Assembly: GCA_965243245.1 (NCBI GenBank)
Contig: OZ251536.1
Span: forward strand, 682,001 to 746,000
Direction of reading: 5' to 3'
Origin: JAYQKL01 sp965243245
Lineage (GTDB): Bacteria; Pseudomonadota; Alphaproteobacteria; RS24
Length of the DNA: 64,000 nt
A model generated the notes under the pieces. That model worked only from the letters and a program-made list of their open reading frames with translations. It made no database searches and was not told the origin of the DNA. Position numbers and translations under genes: made by a program. Positions 36,109 to 45,621 of the stretch are shown one piece after another; within the stretch, counting starts at the first letter, position 1; each line of letters begins with the position of its first letter.

Positions 36109-36471
36109 TTAACTGCTTTGTACCAAGGCAACTGACATCGACTGCAACTGATGGGTCGCATTGGTTAAACTATCAATGACTGTCTTTTCTAAATCGTCCT
36201 GACGGCTGTCAATTTCCTTACTTGTTTGCGCATTCATAGCAATTTGCTCCTTCAGTATATCCAACTGCTCCTTCATCATGTGAAGCTCATCGCACATAGT
36301 TAATCCCGCAAGCACCAGCAATCTTGTATCGCCTGCCTCGCCAACATTTTTCTTAATCTCACTCACCCGCGCCGCCAAATCTTCTGCCAGACGCGCAACA
36401 TTATGCTCATCCCCGTCAGCGCAAGAAATTTGAAACGGACGTTTATTAATTGAAATATTTAACTCACCCAT
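36109..36471 (-). CDS. zapA: Cell division protein ZapA
   Basis: 120 residues from the ATG at 36471 (MGELNISINKRPFQISC); an upstream in-frame start adds eight residues. The N-terminal ZapA domain has YxI-type strands and ARLAEDLAARVSEIKK, then a coiled coil with LVLAGLTMCDELHMMKEQL. Binds and bundles FtsZ. It overlaps the end of the upstream coiled-coil gene by 8 bp. Confidence 0.88.
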   Translation of the reverse strand: MGELNISINKRPFQISCADGDEHNVARLAEDLAARVSEIKKNVGEAGDTRLLVLAGLTMCDELHMMKEQLDILKEQIAMNAQTSKEIDSRQDDLEKTVIDSLTNATHQLQSMSVALVQSS

Positions 36472-36727
36472 TAGCCGTCTCCAAAACAGTATCAATTTCA
36501 GATAAAATTAGATCAATTTGGTGCGTCGCTTTTTCATTCGCACGTGTATGAATTTTTACCTCTTTTTTAAGCTGAGACACCTCAGTTCTAAGATGCGCAC
36601 ATGTCACATTAATGGCTTTTAGCTCCTCAACAAGCTGATGACGCTGTTGAGTTACATGGCTTAGATTTTGCTCAAGTTCTTCTAAAGCCTGCTTGAAACC
36701 ATCAAGAGCCGTATTAATTTGCGACAT
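36464..36727 (-). CDS. Small coiled-coil protein upstream of zapA
   Basis: 87 residues forming one long predicted coiled coil (ALEELEQNLSHVTQQRHQLV, then LRTEVSQLKKEVKIH). Small coiled-coil proteins (DUF4164-like) precede zapA in many alphaproteobacteria, and an analogy with ZapB is tempting but unproven. Overlaps zapA by 8 bp, so the two are translated together. Confidence 0.75.
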   Translation of the reverse strand: MSQINTALDGFKQALEELEQNLSHVTQQRHQLVEELKAINVTCAHLRTEVSQLKKEVKIHTRANEKATHQIDLILSEIDTVLETANG

Positions 36728-36940
36728 CAGCTTGATTCTCCTTTTACCTAGAATAGAAGCGCAGGGCTTTTTTCGTCAACCCAATAGCACGCCAAACAAA
36801 ATTAACTGTGAATAATTCAATTTTTTCGAAATTAAATATTTCAATAAAAACAACAGCTCGACAGCTTGCCAACAAGAAAGCATTTGACTCTTCACGCAAG
36901 TGGTAATAATTCGCATTGAATCTATTGACTCTGTTCGAAT

Positions 36941-37000
36941 ACAAATTCATTTGGCACAAATTCATTTGGTACAAATTCATTTGGTACAAATTCATTCTGG
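36941..37000. repeat. 15-bp tandem repeat upstream of tkt
   Basis: Four 15-bp units ACAAATTCATTTGGT (36941-36955 with one change, 36956-36970, 36971-36985, and 36986-37000 diverged). They lie in the 354-bp gap between the divergent zapA unit and tkt, 80 bp before the tkt ATG. Short open frames over the repeats are not genes. I see no other clear signal in the gap. Confidence 0.85.
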
Positions 37001-37081
37001 TAAAGTCCGAAAAGACTCGTTATTAAAAATACAAAAGTTAAGCCCCGCACTGGCCCCGCACTGGCAAGGAAGAACACCATT

Positions 37082-39094
37082 ATGTCATCATTTGACAAAC
37101 TAACCGACACCAAGCGTTTAAACTCAATGGCAAATGCCATTCGCGCTCTATCGATGGATGCCGTCCAAGCCGCCAATTCAGGACATCCCGGCTTGCCCCT
37201 AGGGATGGCTGATATCGCAACAGTGCTTTTTACAAAATTCCTAAAGATTGACCCACGTTGTCCAAGCTGGATGGACCGTGACAGATTTGTCCTTTCGGCA
37301 GGCCATGGTTCGATGTTGCTTTATGCCTTGCACTATCTTATGGGCTATGAAGACATGACCATAGAGGAGATTAAAAATTTCCGCCAACTGGGCGCGCGCA
37401 CCGCCGGACACCCTGAATATGGTCATGCGGCCGGCATTGAAACAACCACCGGCCCGCTTGGTCAAGGTCTCTCGACGGCTGTTGGCATGGCGCTGGCTGA
37501 ACGCATGTTAAATGCACGCTATGGGGATGAGCTTGTTGATCACCATACATATGTTTTTGCTTCTGATGGTGATCTTATGGAGGGCATTAGTCATGAAGCG
37601 ATTAGCCTTGCAGGTCACTTACAGCTTTCGCGTTTAATTGTTCTTTATGATGATAATGGCATATCCATTGACGGGCCTTTGGATTTGGCAGAAAGCGGCG
37701 ATGCGTTGAAACGCTTTGAAGCGGCGGGCTGGGATGCAATTCGCATTAACGGGCATGACCACGGTGCTATTGAGGCGGCTATTGGGGCGGCTAAAGCATC
37801 TGATAAGCCAAGTCTGATTGCTTGCAAAACAGTTATTGGATACGGGGCACCAAACAAGCAAGGATTATCTATTGCGCATGGTGCGCCGCTTGGCGAGGAA
37901 GAAATTACCCTAACGCGTAAGGTTCTTGGCTGGGATGCGGCGCCGTTTGAAATTCCTTGCGACATTTTGGATGCTTGGCGCATGACAGGACTGCAAAAAA
38001 CATCTGAACGCAAAGCCTGGCAAGAAAGATTAAAAGCCCAAGACACACCCATCCAAAACCGCCTGAACAGACTAATGTCGCAAGACTTGCCCAAAGCCTA
38101 TGAAGCCGCCGCACAAGACTATAAAAAGCAACTGGCTGAAGAAAAACCAAATCGGGCGACACGAAAATCATCCCAAGAGGTTTTAAAAGCACTTGTGCCG
38201 GCTATTCCTGAAATGATCGGTGGCTCTGCTGATCTCACAGGGTCAAACAATACACAAACGCCAGACCAAGATGCCGTCTCGCGGGATAATTTTGGCGGTC
38301 GTTTTATTCATTGGGGGATACGCGAACACGGTATGGCCGCCGCAATGAATGGTATGGTTCTGCATGGCGGGTTTATTCCTTATTCTGGAACGTTTCTTGT
38401 TTTTTCAGATTATCTGCGCCCCTCTTTGCGCCTTGCGGCATTAATGGGCAAGCGTGTTATCCATGTTTTAACCCATGACTCTATCGGGCTTGGTGAAGAC
38501 GGCCCGACCCACCAGCCTGTTGAGCATTTGGCGTCTCTTCGCGCGATGCCGAATGTTTTGACGTTGCGCCCAGCAGACGCCACTGAAACACTAGAATGTT
38601 GGCAAATCGCTCTGGAACAAAAAACCAGCCCAAGCGTCCTCGCCCTGACCCGTCAGGAATTACCGGCATTGCGCGAAAACTATAATGAAAAAAACCTATC
38701 TGCACGCGGCGCCTATGAGATAGCTTCAAGTTCGGATAAGGGCAGAAAAGCTGAAATAACCCTACTTGCCACTGGCTCAGAAGTTCATATAGCCATAAAG
38801 GCGCGCAATGAGCTCGAAGCCGAAGGCATTACAACGAGAGTTGTTTCCATGCCTTGCTTTGAATTATTTGACCACCAAGATGAGAGTTATAAGTCTGATA
38901 TTCTTGGTGATAGCCCTGTACGTATTGCCATAGAGGCGGCCATTCGCCAAGGATGGGATCGCTATTTGCGTGAGGGGGATGTCTTCATCGGCATGGATGG
39001 CTTTGGCGCGAGTGCGCCCGCCCCCCAATTGTTTGAGCATTTTGGCATTACCAAAGAAACCATTATAAAAATGGCAAAAGAAAAACTGAATTAA
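37082..39094 (+). CDS. tkt: Transketolase
   Basis: TPP enzyme of the pentose phosphate pathway and, in some bacteria, the Calvin cycle. 670 residues. SGHPGLPLGMADIATVLF, the TPP motif from SDGDLMEGISHEA to LIVLYDDNGISIDG, and HDSIGLGEDGPTHQPVEHL in the pyrimidine domain are all present. First gene of tkt-gap-pgk-fba, a central-carbon operon. No Rubisco or phosphoribulokinase gene is in the window. Confidence 0.97.
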   Translation: MSSFDKLTDTKRLNSMANAIRALSMDAVQAANSGHPGLPLGMADIATVLFTKFLKIDPRCPSWMDRDRFVLSAGHGSMLLYALHYLMGYEDMTIEEIKNFRQLGARTAGHPEYGHAAGIETTTGPLGQGLSTAVGMALAERMLNARYGDELVDHHTYVFASDGDLMEGISHEAISLAGHLQLSRLIVLYDDNGISIDGPLDLAESGDALKRFEAAGWDAIRINGHDHGAIEAAIGAAKASDKPSLIACKTVIGYGAPNKQGLSIAHGAPLGEEEITLTRKVLGWDAAPFEIPCDILDAWRMTGLQKTSERKAWQERLKAQDTPIQNRLNRLMSQDLPKAYEAAAQDYKKQLAEEKPNRATRKSSQEVLKALVPAIPEMIGGSADLTGSNNTQTPDQDAVSRDNFGGRFIHWGIREHGMAAAMNGMVLHGGFIPYSGTFLVFSDYLRPSLRLAALMGKRVIHVLTHDSIGLGEDGPTHQPVEHLASLRAMPNVLTLRPADATETLECWQIALEQKTSPSVLALTRQELPALRENYNEKNLSARGAYEIASSSDKGRKAEITLLATGSEVHIAIKARNELEAEGITTRVVSMPCFELFDHQDESYKSDILGDSPVRIAIEAAIRQGWDRYLREGDVFIGMDGFGASAPAPQLFEHFGITKETIIKMAKEKLN

Positions 39095-39110
39095 AATCAA
39101 GAGGGCATAA

Positions 39111-40118
39111 ATGGTAACTCGCGTTGCATTAACTGGTTTTGGTCGTATTGGACGACTGACTTTGCGTGGCATTATTGAAGCGGCGCGCAAAGACATTAAA
39201 ATTGTTGCCTTAAACGCCAGTGGAAGCATCGAAACCGCCGCACATTTACTACAATATGATAGTATTCATGGACGCTATTTGGGCAAAATCAAAACCACTC
39301 AATCGACTATGGACCTCGGCTTTGGAGCCTTTCAGGTTTTCACCGAGCGCACACCATCTAAACTACCTTGGGGCGATTTAGCCGTTGATGTCGTGATGGA
39401 ATGTACCGGCGCGTTTAATTCAAAAGAAGCCAGCAGCGCACATATTGAAGCCGGAGCAAAGCGGGTTTTGATTTCTGCGCCTGCTAAAAATGTCGATAAC
39501 ACAATTGTATATGGCGTCAATCACAAAACCTTGCGCAAAAGCCATAAGATTATTTCCAATGCCTCATGCACAACCAATGCGCTGGCACCTATGGCAATGG
39601 TGCTGGATGATTTATGTGGCATCAAAAACGGTTACATGACAACAATCCATGCCTATACGGGCGACCAGCGTCTGGTTGATAATCGCCATAACGACTTACG
39701 GCGCGCCAGAGCAGCAGCGCAGTCCATGATCCCAACCTCCACAGGCGCAACAAAGGCTCTTGGTTTGGTCTTGCCCCAATTAGCAGGCAAACTTGAAGGC
39801 ACCGCCATCCGCATCCCAACGCCCAATGTATCTTTGATTGATCTCGTGTTCACGCCAAAGCAAAAAACCACTGTTAAAGCCATTCATGAGGCTATGAAAA
39901 AAGCCAGTCGCGGCACGCTGAAAGGTATTCTTGGTTATGAAGAGGCACCTTTGGTTTCAACCGACTTCACGCACCTTCCTTACTCCTGCATTTATGACGC
40001 CACGGGCACTCAGATAGTCGGTAATAATCTTGTGCGGGTGGCTTGCTGGTATGATAATGAATGGGGTTTTTCTTTGCGCATGGCTGACACGGCTGTTGCG
40101 ATGGGTAGATTAGGTTAG
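39111..40118 (+). CDS. gap: Glyceraldehyde-3-phosphate dehydrogenase, type I
   Basis: 335 residues. N-terminal TGFGRIGRLTLR, catalytic cysteine in SNASCTTNALAPMA, catalytic histidine region TTIHAYTGDQRLVDNRH, and WYDNEWGFSLRM at the C-terminus. The aspartate that normally follows beta-2 and contacts the adenine ribose (the D of the usual ND) is replaced: the stretch reads LNASGSIETAAHLLQYDS. This could relax the cofactor preference toward NADP. 16 bp after tkt, 9 bp before pgk. Confidence 0.95.
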   Translation: MVTRVALTGFGRIGRLTLRGIIEAARKDIKIVALNASGSIETAAHLLQYDSIHGRYLGKIKTTQSTMDLGFGAFQVFTERTPSKLPWGDLAVDVVMECTGAFNSKEASSAHIEAGAKRVLISAPAKNVDNTIVYGVNHKTLRKSHKIISNASCTTNALAPMAMVLDDLCGIKNGYMTTIHAYTGDQRLVDNRHNDLRRARAAAQSMIPTSTGATKALGLVLPQLAGKLEGTAIRIPTPNVSLIDLVFTPKQKTTVKAIHEAMKKASRGTLKGILGYEEAPLVSTDFTHLPYSCIYDATGTQIVGNNLVRVACWYDNEWGFSLRMADTAVAMGRLG

Positions 40119-40127
40119 GCAAACGCC

Positions 40128-41351
40128 ATGGCATTCACACTGACACTTGACGAGCTGGTATCAAGGCCTGATATTCAGGGGTTGCGGGTGCTTGTTCGGG
40201 CTGATTTAAATGTGCCTTTGACTGCGGATGGCACGGTCAGGGATGCGACGCGGATTGAGCGATTATTGCCGACGTTTGAAATGCTTTGTGGGGCTGGCGC
40301 ACGGGTTGGTATTTTATCTCATTTTGGGCGCCCGAGGGGACAAAAAAACGATGCGATGAGTCTCAAGCCTATTTCGCAGGCTTTGGCGCAAATCATTAAA
40401 AAGCCAATTGCCTTTGCCCCTGACTGCATCGGCGATAAAGCCGCACGTTCGATGAATATGCTTGAGCCGGGTAATCTCTTGGTTTTTGAGAATACGCGTT
40501 TTCATGCCGGTGAAGAGCAAAATGACCCTACCTTTGCCAAAGACTTGGCCAAAAATGGGGCGGCTTATGTTAATGATGCTTTTTCAACGGCTCACCGCGC
40601 CCATGCCTCAACCGAGGCGATCGCGGCTTTATTGCCAGCCTATGCCGGACTTGGGATGCAGGCTGAACTGAAAGCCATTCGTATCTCGCTTGAACAACCA
40701 GAACGACCCTTAATCGCTCTGGTTGGAGGGGCGAAGGTTTCTACTAAAATTGCTTTGCTTTTTAACCTTATAGAGAAAGTCGATAGGCTGGTCATTGGCG
40801 GCGGCATGGCGAACACTTTTTTAGCCGCCCAAGGCTATGCCATCGGCAGGTCACTATGCGAGGACACTATGCTTGACACCGCCAAAGAAATTTTAGCCAA
40901 GGCACAATATAATGCTTGCGCTATAATTTTGCCTTCAGATGTGGTTCTCGCACCAGATTTTGGCCCTTGCGATGACCCTCAGCTGGCTTCAATCGACCAC
41001 GTGCCAGATGAGATGATGATCCTTGATGCCGGCGCACAAGCGATTGAAACCATTAAACAGCACATGAATGAGTGCAAGACATTGGTCTGGAATGGACCTT
41101 TGGGCGCGTTTGAATTATCACCTTTTGATGAGGGTACGAATAAGGCTTCTTGTCATGCGGCACACTTAACGGCAAGCGGCAAATTGGTCAGTATTGCGGG
41201 CGGGGGTGATACAGTTGCGGCGCTTAATCATTCGGGGGCGGCTAAAGACTTCACTTATGTTTCAACGGCGGGGGGGGCGTTTTTGGAATGGCTGGAAGGC
41301 AAAATTCTGCCCAGTGTAAAAGCATTGGAAGATTCGGCACAAAACCGCTAA
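40128..41351 (+). CDS. pgk: Phosphoglycerate kinase
   Basis: 407 residues. VRADLNVPL, RPRG, ENTRFHAGEEQNDP, AHRAHAST, GGAKVSTKI, the IGGGMANTFL region and GGGDTVAAL near the C-terminus are standard. Generates ATP from 1,3-bisphosphoglycerate, or runs in reverse in gluconeogenesis. The stop codon starts a 9-10-bp unit repeated three times (TAAATTAGCC and variants) ahead of fba. Confidence 0.97.
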   Translation: MAFTLTLDELVSRPDIQGLRVLVRADLNVPLTADGTVRDATRIERLLPTFEMLCGAGARVGILSHFGRPRGQKNDAMSLKPISQALAQIIKKPIAFAPDCIGDKAARSMNMLEPGNLLVFENTRFHAGEEQNDPTFAKDLAKNGAAYVNDAFSTAHRAHASTEAIAALLPAYAGLGMQAELKAIRISLEQPERPLIALVGGAKVSTKIALLFNLIEKVDRLVIGGGMANTFLAAQGYAIGRSLCEDTMLDTAKEILAKAQYNACAIILPSDVVLAPDFGPCDDPQLASIDHVPDEMMILDAGAQAIETIKQHMNECKTLVWNGPLGAFELSPFDEGTNKASCHAAHLTASGKLVSIAGGGDTVAALNHSGAAKDFTYVSTAGGAFLEWLEGKILPSVKALEDSAQNR

Positions 41352-41376
41352 ATTAGCCTAAATAGCCTAAAATAGG
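41349..41376. repeat. 9-10-bp tandem repeat starting at the pgk stop codon
   Basis: TAAATTAGCC, TAAATAGCC and TAAAATAGG follow one another; the first TAA is the pgk stop. The last unit merges with the GGGGG ribosome-binding region of fba. Confidence 0.6.
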
Positions 41377-41385
41377 GGGCGCAAA

Positions 41386-42414
41386 ATGGATAAACAAAAA
41401 CTTGAAAATATTGCCCAAGCCATGGTTGCCAACGGCAAAGGGTTACTCGCGGCTGATGAAAGCACGGGCACTATTAAAAAGCGTTTTGACACCATCAACA
41501 CCGCATCAACATTTGAAAAACGGCGCGATTATAGAGAAATGCTTTTGCGGACAACCCAAGCCATGGAAAACTATATCTCAGGGGTGATCTTATATGATGA
41601 AACCATCCGTCAAGAATCTGCCGATGGCACGCCGCTGGTTAAAATTATTGAAGCGACGGGCTCTATTGCGGGCATTAAGGTTGACACAGGCGCAAAAGAT
41701 TTAGCCGGTCATCCGGGCGAGAAGGTCACAGAAGGCTTGGACGGTCTTCGTGCAAGGCTTATCGACTATCATAGGCTTGGGGCGCGTTTTGCAAAATGGC
41801 GCGGCGTTATAAATATTGCCGATACCGTTGCTAACCTTCCAAGCCGTGCCTGTCTTGTCGCGAACACGCATGCGCTGGCGCGTTATGCCGCTTTATGTCA
41901 AGAAAACGCCATGGTTCCGATTGTCGAGCCAGAAGTCATCATGGACGGCGCACATAGCCAAGAAAAATGCCTCGACGTGACCACCCAAACGCTTAACTTG
42001 CTTTATGCACAATTGAAAGAACAAGGGGTTTATTTGGAAGGCACAATCTTGAAACCAAATATGATTGTTTCAGGCACACGCCACGCGCACCAAGCGTCAA
42101 TTGAACAAGTCGCTGAGGCGACCATGGCTTGCCTAAAACAGAGCGTGCCGCAAGCTGTTGCGGGCATTGTCTTTTTGTCAGGCGGGCAAAGCGATAAAAC
42201 AGCGACGGCGCATCTTGATGCCATCAATAAAATTGGCGGCAACGACTGGAAACTCAGCTACTCATACGGGCGCGCACTTCAGGCAGCACCTTTAAAAGCA
42301 TGGCGCGGAAAGGCTGATAATATTCCTGCCGCACAGGCAGCTTTTACGCATCGGGCAAAAATGAACACACTTGCGGCTCTGGGGCAATGGGATGCCTCAC
42401 TCGAAACCGCTTAA
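41386..42414 (+). CDS. fba: Fructose-bisphosphate aldolase, class I
   Basis: 342 residues, the eukaryote-like Schiff-base aldolase and not the zinc class II enzyme more usual in bacteria. GLLAADESTGTIKKRF at the N-terminus, WRGVINI, IVEPEVIMDG and the Schiff-base lysine in EGTILKPNMIV, with LSGGQSDKTAT later. GGGGGC sits 7 bases before the ATG. Last gene of the tkt-gap-pgk-fba operon. Confidence 0.95.
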   Translation: MDKQKLENIAQAMVANGKGLLAADESTGTIKKRFDTINTASTFEKRRDYREMLLRTTQAMENYISGVILYDETIRQESADGTPLVKIIEATGSIAGIKVDTGAKDLAGHPGEKVTEGLDGLRARLIDYHRLGARFAKWRGVINIADTVANLPSRACLVANTHALARYAALCQENAMVPIVEPEVIMDGAHSQEKCLDVTTQTLNLLYAQLKEQGVYLEGTILKPNMIVSGTRHAHQASIEQVAEATMACLKQSVPQAVAGIVFLSGGQSDKTATAHLDAINKIGGNDWKLSYSYGRALQAAPLKAWRGKADNIPAAQAAFTHRAKMNTLAALGQWDASLETA

Positions 42415-42487
42415 TATTTTATTTTTTGCGCCGCATATCGAGCTATCTGCCAGCCTTTCATTGGCATTGAGCCACCGCTTCATTACG

Positions 42488-44455
42488 TCAAGCTGATTTA
42501 GGCTTGAGATCAATAATCTTTTTATGGGTATTGTTAAGGACATTTTTGGCTGTTGCAACAATTTGACCGGCGTTTAATTTTGCCGCTTCATACATCTCAA
42601 AGGGCTTATCATGCGCAAGAAATCTATCTGGGAGCGTTAAATTACGAATTTTCAACCCTTTATCTAAATGCCCCTCTTCAGATAAATAATGCAAAACATG
42701 CGCTCCAAAACCGCCCTTACTCCCTTCTTCAATCGTTATAATCACTTCATGATGAGCGATAAGCTGCTCAATCAAATCCGTATCCAAAGGCTTCATAAAA
42801 CGAGCATCTGCAATTGTTGTACTTAAACCTTCCGCCTCTAATTGCTCTGCTGCAAGGCACGCCTGCTCAAGCCTTGTGCCAAGACTTAAAATAGCTATCT
42901 TACTCCCCTCACAGATAAGCCGACCACGCCCTATTTCAAGCGGCGTGATGATGGCAGGAATATCAAGACCTGTTGCCTCTCCGCGCGGGTAACGAAAGGC
43001 TGACGGTCTGTCATTAATAAGTGCACTTGTATGAACCATGCGTGACAATTCCACCTCATCTGCGGCGGCCATGAGGACCATTTCAGGCAAGACACCCAAA
43101 TAAGCTAAATCAAAGGCACCCGCATGCGTCGGGCCATCTGCTCCAACAAGACCGGCACGGTCAATGGCAAACCGCACTGGCAGTTTCTGAATGGCAACAT
43201 CATGCACAATCTGATCATAGGCGCGCTGTAAAAAAGTCGAATAAATCGCCACAAACGGTTTGAAACCCTCACAAGCAAGTCCCGCAGCAAAAGTCACCCC
43301 ATGTTGCTCGGCAATACCAACATCAAAACATCTGGTCGGAAAAAGTTTGGAAAATTTATCCAACCCCGTACCATCTGGCATAGCGGCAGTGATGCCAACC
43401 ACTTTTTCATCCCGTTCAGCTTCGCGGATCAAAGATTGCGCAAAAACCGAGGTATAGCTAGGCGCATTTGCTAAAGGCTTATCTTGCTTACCCGTCACCA
43501 CATTAAACCGCGCAACACCATGATATTTGTCGGGCGATGCCTCAGCAGGCGCATAGCCATGACCTTTTTCCGTCACAACATGAAGCAGAATAGGCCCTTC
43601 TTTACTGTCGCGCACATTTTCAAGAACCGGAACAAGATGCTCAAGATTATGCCCATCTATCGGGCCGACATAATAAAAACCCATTTCTTCAAATAAAGTA
43701 CCCCCCGTGGCAAAGCCGCGGGTGTATTCTTCTACCTTGCGGCTGGCTTCGGCCAGCTGTTTGGGCAGTTTCTTTGAAAGCACTTTTAGCACATTGCGGA
43801 TACTGCGATAAGTGCCACCCGATAAAAGCCGTGCAAAATAAGCACTCATCGCACCAACGGGCGGTGCAATAGACATATCATTATCGTTCAGCACAACCAC
43901 CAGACGGCTATCCATTGCGCCCGCATTATTCATTGCCTCATAGGCCATGCCTGCACTCATGGCACCGTCTCCGATAATGGCAACGACATTATTATCATGA
44001 CCGGACAAATCACGCCCCGTCGCCATGCCCAAACCAGCAGAAATAGAGGTCGAAGAATGTGCCGCGCCAAATGGGTCATATTCGCTTTCAGCGCGTTTGG
44101 TGAAACCTGACAAACCACCACTCTGGCGCAAAGTCCGAATATGATTGCGCCGCCCCGTTAAAATTTTATGCGGATAAGTCTGATGACCAACATCCCAGAT
44201 TAGCCGATCAACGGGCGCGTTAAACACATGGTGTAAAGCAACGGTTAATTCGACCACGCCCAATCCAGCCCCCAAATGCCCCCCGGTTTCTGAGACCGCA
44301 GAAATGGTTTCAGCGCGTAGCTCATCAACCAGTTGTTTCAGCTTAGGCAAGTCAAACTGGCGAATGTCGGCGGGGCTTTTTACCTTATCCAATAAGGGGG
44401 TGTCGGGCTTTTGGTTCATCTCACTCATTTCAGTCATGTCCATAAAAATGTCCAT
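42488..44455 (-). CDS. dxs: 1-deoxy-D-xylulose-5-phosphate synthase
   Basis: TPP enzyme, first step of the MEP isoprenoid pathway. 655 residues. GGHLGAGLGVVELTVALH, DVGHQTYPHKILTGR, GDGAMSAGMAYEAMNNAG (in part), LNDNDMSIAPPVGAMS and FAIDRAGLVGADGPTHAG are diagnostic. The start region carries a 12-bp tandem duplication so that two in-frame ATGs (44455, 44443) have identical surroundings. 18 bp after ispA, one operon with xseB. Confidence 0.97.
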   Translation of the reverse strand: MDIFMDMTEMSEMNQKPDTPLLDKVKSPADIRQFDLPKLKQLVDELRAETISAVSETGGHLGAGLGVVELTVALHHVFNAPVDRLIWDVGHQTYPHKILTGRRNHIRTLRQSGGLSGFTKRAESEYDPFGAAHSSTSISAGLGMATGRDLSGHDNNVVAIIGDGAMSAGMAYEAMNNAGAMDSRLVVVLNDNDMSIAPPVGAMSAYFARLLSGGTYRSIRNVLKVLSKKLPKQLAEASRKVEEYTRGFATGGTLFEEMGFYYVGPIDGHNLEHLVPVLENVRDSKEGPILLHVVTEKGHGYAPAEASPDKYHGVARFNVVTGKQDKPLANAPSYTSVFAQSLIREAERDEKVVGITAAMPDGTGLDKFSKLFPTRCFDVGIAEQHGVTFAAGLACEGFKPFVAIYSTFLQRAYDQIVHDVAIQKLPVRFAIDRAGLVGADGPTHAGAFDLAYLGVLPEMVLMAAADEVELSRMVHTSALINDRPSAFRYPRGEATGLDIPAIITPLEIGRGRLICEGSKIAILSLGTRLEQACLAAEQLEAEGLSTTIADARFMKPLDTDLIEQLIAHHEVIITIEEGSKGGFGAHVLHYLSEEGHLDKGLKIRNLTLPDRFLAHDKPFEMYEAAKLNAGQIVATAKNVLNNTHKKIIDLKPKSA

Positions 44456-44461
44456 AAAAAT
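44438..44461. repeat. 12-bp tandem duplication at the dxs start codon
   Basis: GTCCATAAAAAT occurs twice in a row (plus-strand reading). Each copy contains an ATG of dxs on the minus strand, giving MDIFMDMTEM at the N-terminus. Confidence 0.8.
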
Positions 44462-44473
44462 TAGTTTCTTTTA

Positions 44474-45361
44474 TCAGTTCTCACGCTGAATAACAAATTT
44501 TGCCGCCTCTTGCAGGGGCGTTGCGCAATCGCCAAATAGTGACAAATACCCGATAGCTTGCTCGATTAATATAGTGGCTTGTTCACTGGCTCTTTTTTCA
44601 CCCAGCAGCGACACAAAAGTCACCTTGCCATGAACGGCATCCTTACCGGCTGTTTTGCCAAGTTCTTGGGTTGATTTTTGCACATCCAGCAAGTCGTCAG
44701 CAATCTGGAAAGCCAAGCCGATATTACTGGCATATCCTATCAGTGATTGGCGTTGCTCGCTATTTGCCTCGCCAAGAATGGCACCTGCTTCAACTGCAAA
44801 GCGGATTAAGCCACCTGTTTTCAGATGCTGTAAATGCGTCAACCCGCCCGCATCTAGGTCTAATTCATGACTGAGCATATCAAAGAGCTGGCCTGCGACC
44901 ATGCCGCGTGCGCCCGCCGCTTTTGTTAATCCAGAAATTAAATCCAGCCGAATAGCCTTGCGCGGATGGGTTTTCTCATCAGCCAAAATTTCAAATGCCA
45001 AAGTCAGTAAAGCATCGCCCGCCAAAATAGCTGTCGCCTCATCATAAGCGCGGTGCAAAGAAGGCTTGGCGCGTCTCATATCATCATCATCCATACAAGG
45101 CAAATCATCATGGATGAGCGAATAAGTATGCACACATTCAATCGCAGAAGCCGTTCGAACACTATGGGCCTTTTCAACGCCAAATAAATTGGCACTCGCA
45201 CAGCATAAAAAAGCACGAAACCGCTTGCCGCCCCCCAACACAGAATACCGCATTGCCTCAATGAGTTTGCCTTCGGCGCTTTCAGGAACACTAAGCTCTG
45301 CGCACAATAATTCATCTATGCGCGCAGAAACTTGTTTAGCCTGCGCTTTCATCGTGTGCAT
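44474..45361 (-). CDS. ispA: Polyprenyl (farnesyl/geranyl) diphosphate synthase
   Basis: 295 residues. First aspartate-rich motif in HDDLPCMDDDDMRR preceded by SLIHDDLP, second in FQIADDLLDV; GGGKRFRAFL and QLFDMLS fit short-chain (C15) synthases. Makes farnesyl diphosphate from the MEP products. Its ATG sits at the stop codon of xseB (1-bp overlap). Operon xseB-ispA-dxs is the usual arrangement. Confidence 0.95.
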   Translation of the reverse strand: MHTMKAQAKQVSARIDELLCAELSVPESAEGKLIEAMRYSVLGGGKRFRAFLCCASANLFGVEKAHSVRTASAIECVHTYSLIHDDLPCMDDDDMRRAKPSLHRAYDEATAILAGDALLTLAFEILADEKTHPRKAIRLDLISGLTKAAGARGMVAGQLFDMLSHELDLDAGGLTHLQHLKTGGLIRFAVEAGAILGEANSEQRQSLIGYASNIGLAFQIADDLLDVQKSTQELGKTAGKDAVHGKVTFVSLLGEKRASEQATILIEQAIGYLSLFGDCATPLQEAAKFVIQREN

Positions 45362-45615
45362 TATTCGGCAATATCCAATGGCTCACGGGTTATGCCATTA
45401 TTGGTTATTTTTTCTATTTGAACCTTAGCCTCTTTGAGTTTTGCCTCACAATGGGCGCGCAATTGATCACCGCGCTGGTAAATGGCAATCGATTCTTCGA
45501 GTGCCACCTCGCCTTTTTCCAATTGATTGACAATCTCCTCAAGTACCTGCAAGGCTTCTTCAAAGCTCATCGCAAGAATATCTTGTGCTATGGGTTGCTT
45601 ATTCGTCATCCTCAA
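45361..45615 (-). CDS. xseB: Exodeoxyribonuclease VII small subunit
   Basis: 84 residues, the usual size. MSFEEALQVLEEIVNQLEKGEVALEESIAIYQRG (quoted in part: FEEALQVLEEIVNQLE, EESIAIYQRG) is the whole helical domain that binds XseA. First gene of xseB-ispA-dxs. xseA is not in the window. Confidence 0.95.
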   Translation of the reverse strand: MRMTNKQPIAQDILAMSFEEALQVLEEIVNQLEKGEVALEESIAIYQRGDQLRAHCEAKLKEAKVQIEKITNNGITREPLDIAE

Positions 45616-45621
45616 TTCCTT

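Noticed and set aside
36744..37103. Open frames of 60-85 codons between zapA and tkt
   Set aside because: They run through the 15-bp tandem repeat on both strands and overlap the tkt start; composition is that of non-coding DNA.
37082..42414. Complete Calvin-cycle operon
   Set aside because: tkt, gap, pgk and class I aldolase are clustered as in cbb operons, but no Rubisco, phosphoribulokinase or CbbR gene is present in the window.
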